A stretch of DNA of 64,000 nucleotides from Geobacillus vulcani PSS1. Its GTDB lineage: Bacteria; Bacillota; Bacilli; Bacillales; Anoxybacillaceae. The first letter of the stretch is position 1. Each line of letters opens with the position of its first letter. The notes beneath the pieces were generated by a model. That model was not told where the DNA came from, did not search any database, and saw only the letters and a list, made by a program, of their open reading frames with translations. The stretch is taken from positions 1,651,501 to 1,715,500 of the forward strand of contig NZ_JPOI01000001.1 in NCBI RefSeq assembly GCF_000733845.1, read 5' to 3'. Position numbers and translations under genes: made by a program. Below, in pieces: positions 63,968 through 64,000 of the stretch.

Positions 63968-64000
63968 ATGCGATGTCCTTCATGCCATCATCAAGGTACG
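63968..64000 (+). CDS. nrdR: Transcriptional repressor NrdR, first 11 codons
   Basis: The window ends after MRCPSCHHQGT, the start of the NrdR zinc ribbon (first Cys pair CPSC). NrdR represses ribonucleotide reductase genes by sensing ATP/dATP. The position after gapB-speD is that of nrdR (ytcG) in B. subtilis. CGGAGTGG is the likely ribosome-binding site. Confidence 0.85.
   Translation, partial: MRCPSCHHQGT

Overview
The window looks like a chromosomal segment of a thermophilic Bacillaceae, most probably Geobacillus or a near relative. GC content is high for a Bacillus, and the housekeeping proteins match the Geobacillus forms in length: PfkA 319 aa, pyruvate kinase 587 aa with the extra C-terminal domain, PolA 876 aa and MutM 274 aa. 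An R2-like ligand-binding oxidase gives a protein very close to the one I remember from G. kaustophilus. I cannot name the species. I saw no rRNA, tRNA, CRISPR array, intact insertion sequence or phage.

Layout. (1) 1-4.1 kb is backbone: ytfI (end only), ytfJ, tpx, ytxK, ackA. (2) 4.1-24.9 kb is an insertion relative to B. subtilis, where as I remember it ackA is followed directly by moaB and then argG-argH. It starts with a lower-GC TetR / drug-efflux pair. It continues with a long co-directional set for oxidation of an unknown alcohol, aldehyde or acid: two SCP2 proteins and a broken third, an acyl-CoA ligase, two dissimilar acyl-CoA dehydrogenases, an enoyl-CoA hydratase, an SDR, a thiolase, a UbiB-family kinase-like membrane protein, a Zn alcohol dehydrogenase, an aldehyde dehydrogenase, the R2-like oxidase and a secreted protein. 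It ends with a divergent LuxR-type regulator. (3) 24.9-42.7 kb: moaB, a second acyl-CoA ligase, arginine genes argG-argH, uspA, ytkK, ald, a Xaa-Pro peptidase, ytkL, ytoI, ytpI, nrnA, ytrI/ytrH and dnaE. (4) 42.8-64 kb is a central-metabolism and replication block: a GntR regulator with an apparent frameshift, accD-accA, pfkA-pyk, ytvI, ytwI, citZ-icd-mdh, a MaoC-like gene, phoP-phoR, polA-mutM-coaE, gapB, speD, a small unknown gene and the first 11 codons of nrdR.

How it fits together. The insertion encodes enough enzymes for alcohol to aldehyde to acid to acyl-CoA and one full round of beta-oxidation, with SCP2 proteins as likely carriers. The R2-like oxidase sits at its downstream end and could supply an oxidation step; this is inference. 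The backbone carries clear catabolite-control signals: a cre-like site upstream of the ackA promoter, cre sites in front of citZ and the MaoC gene, and two CcpN-type sites at the gapB promoter. An ARG box overlaps the argG -35.

The observations I would check first are the R2-like oxidase and its pathway context, the complementary active-site losses in the two acyl-CoA dehydrogenases, the in-frame amber codon in the third SCP2 gene, the frameshift in the GntR regulator beside an intact TNGTNNNACNA operator, and the long folded leader of speD.
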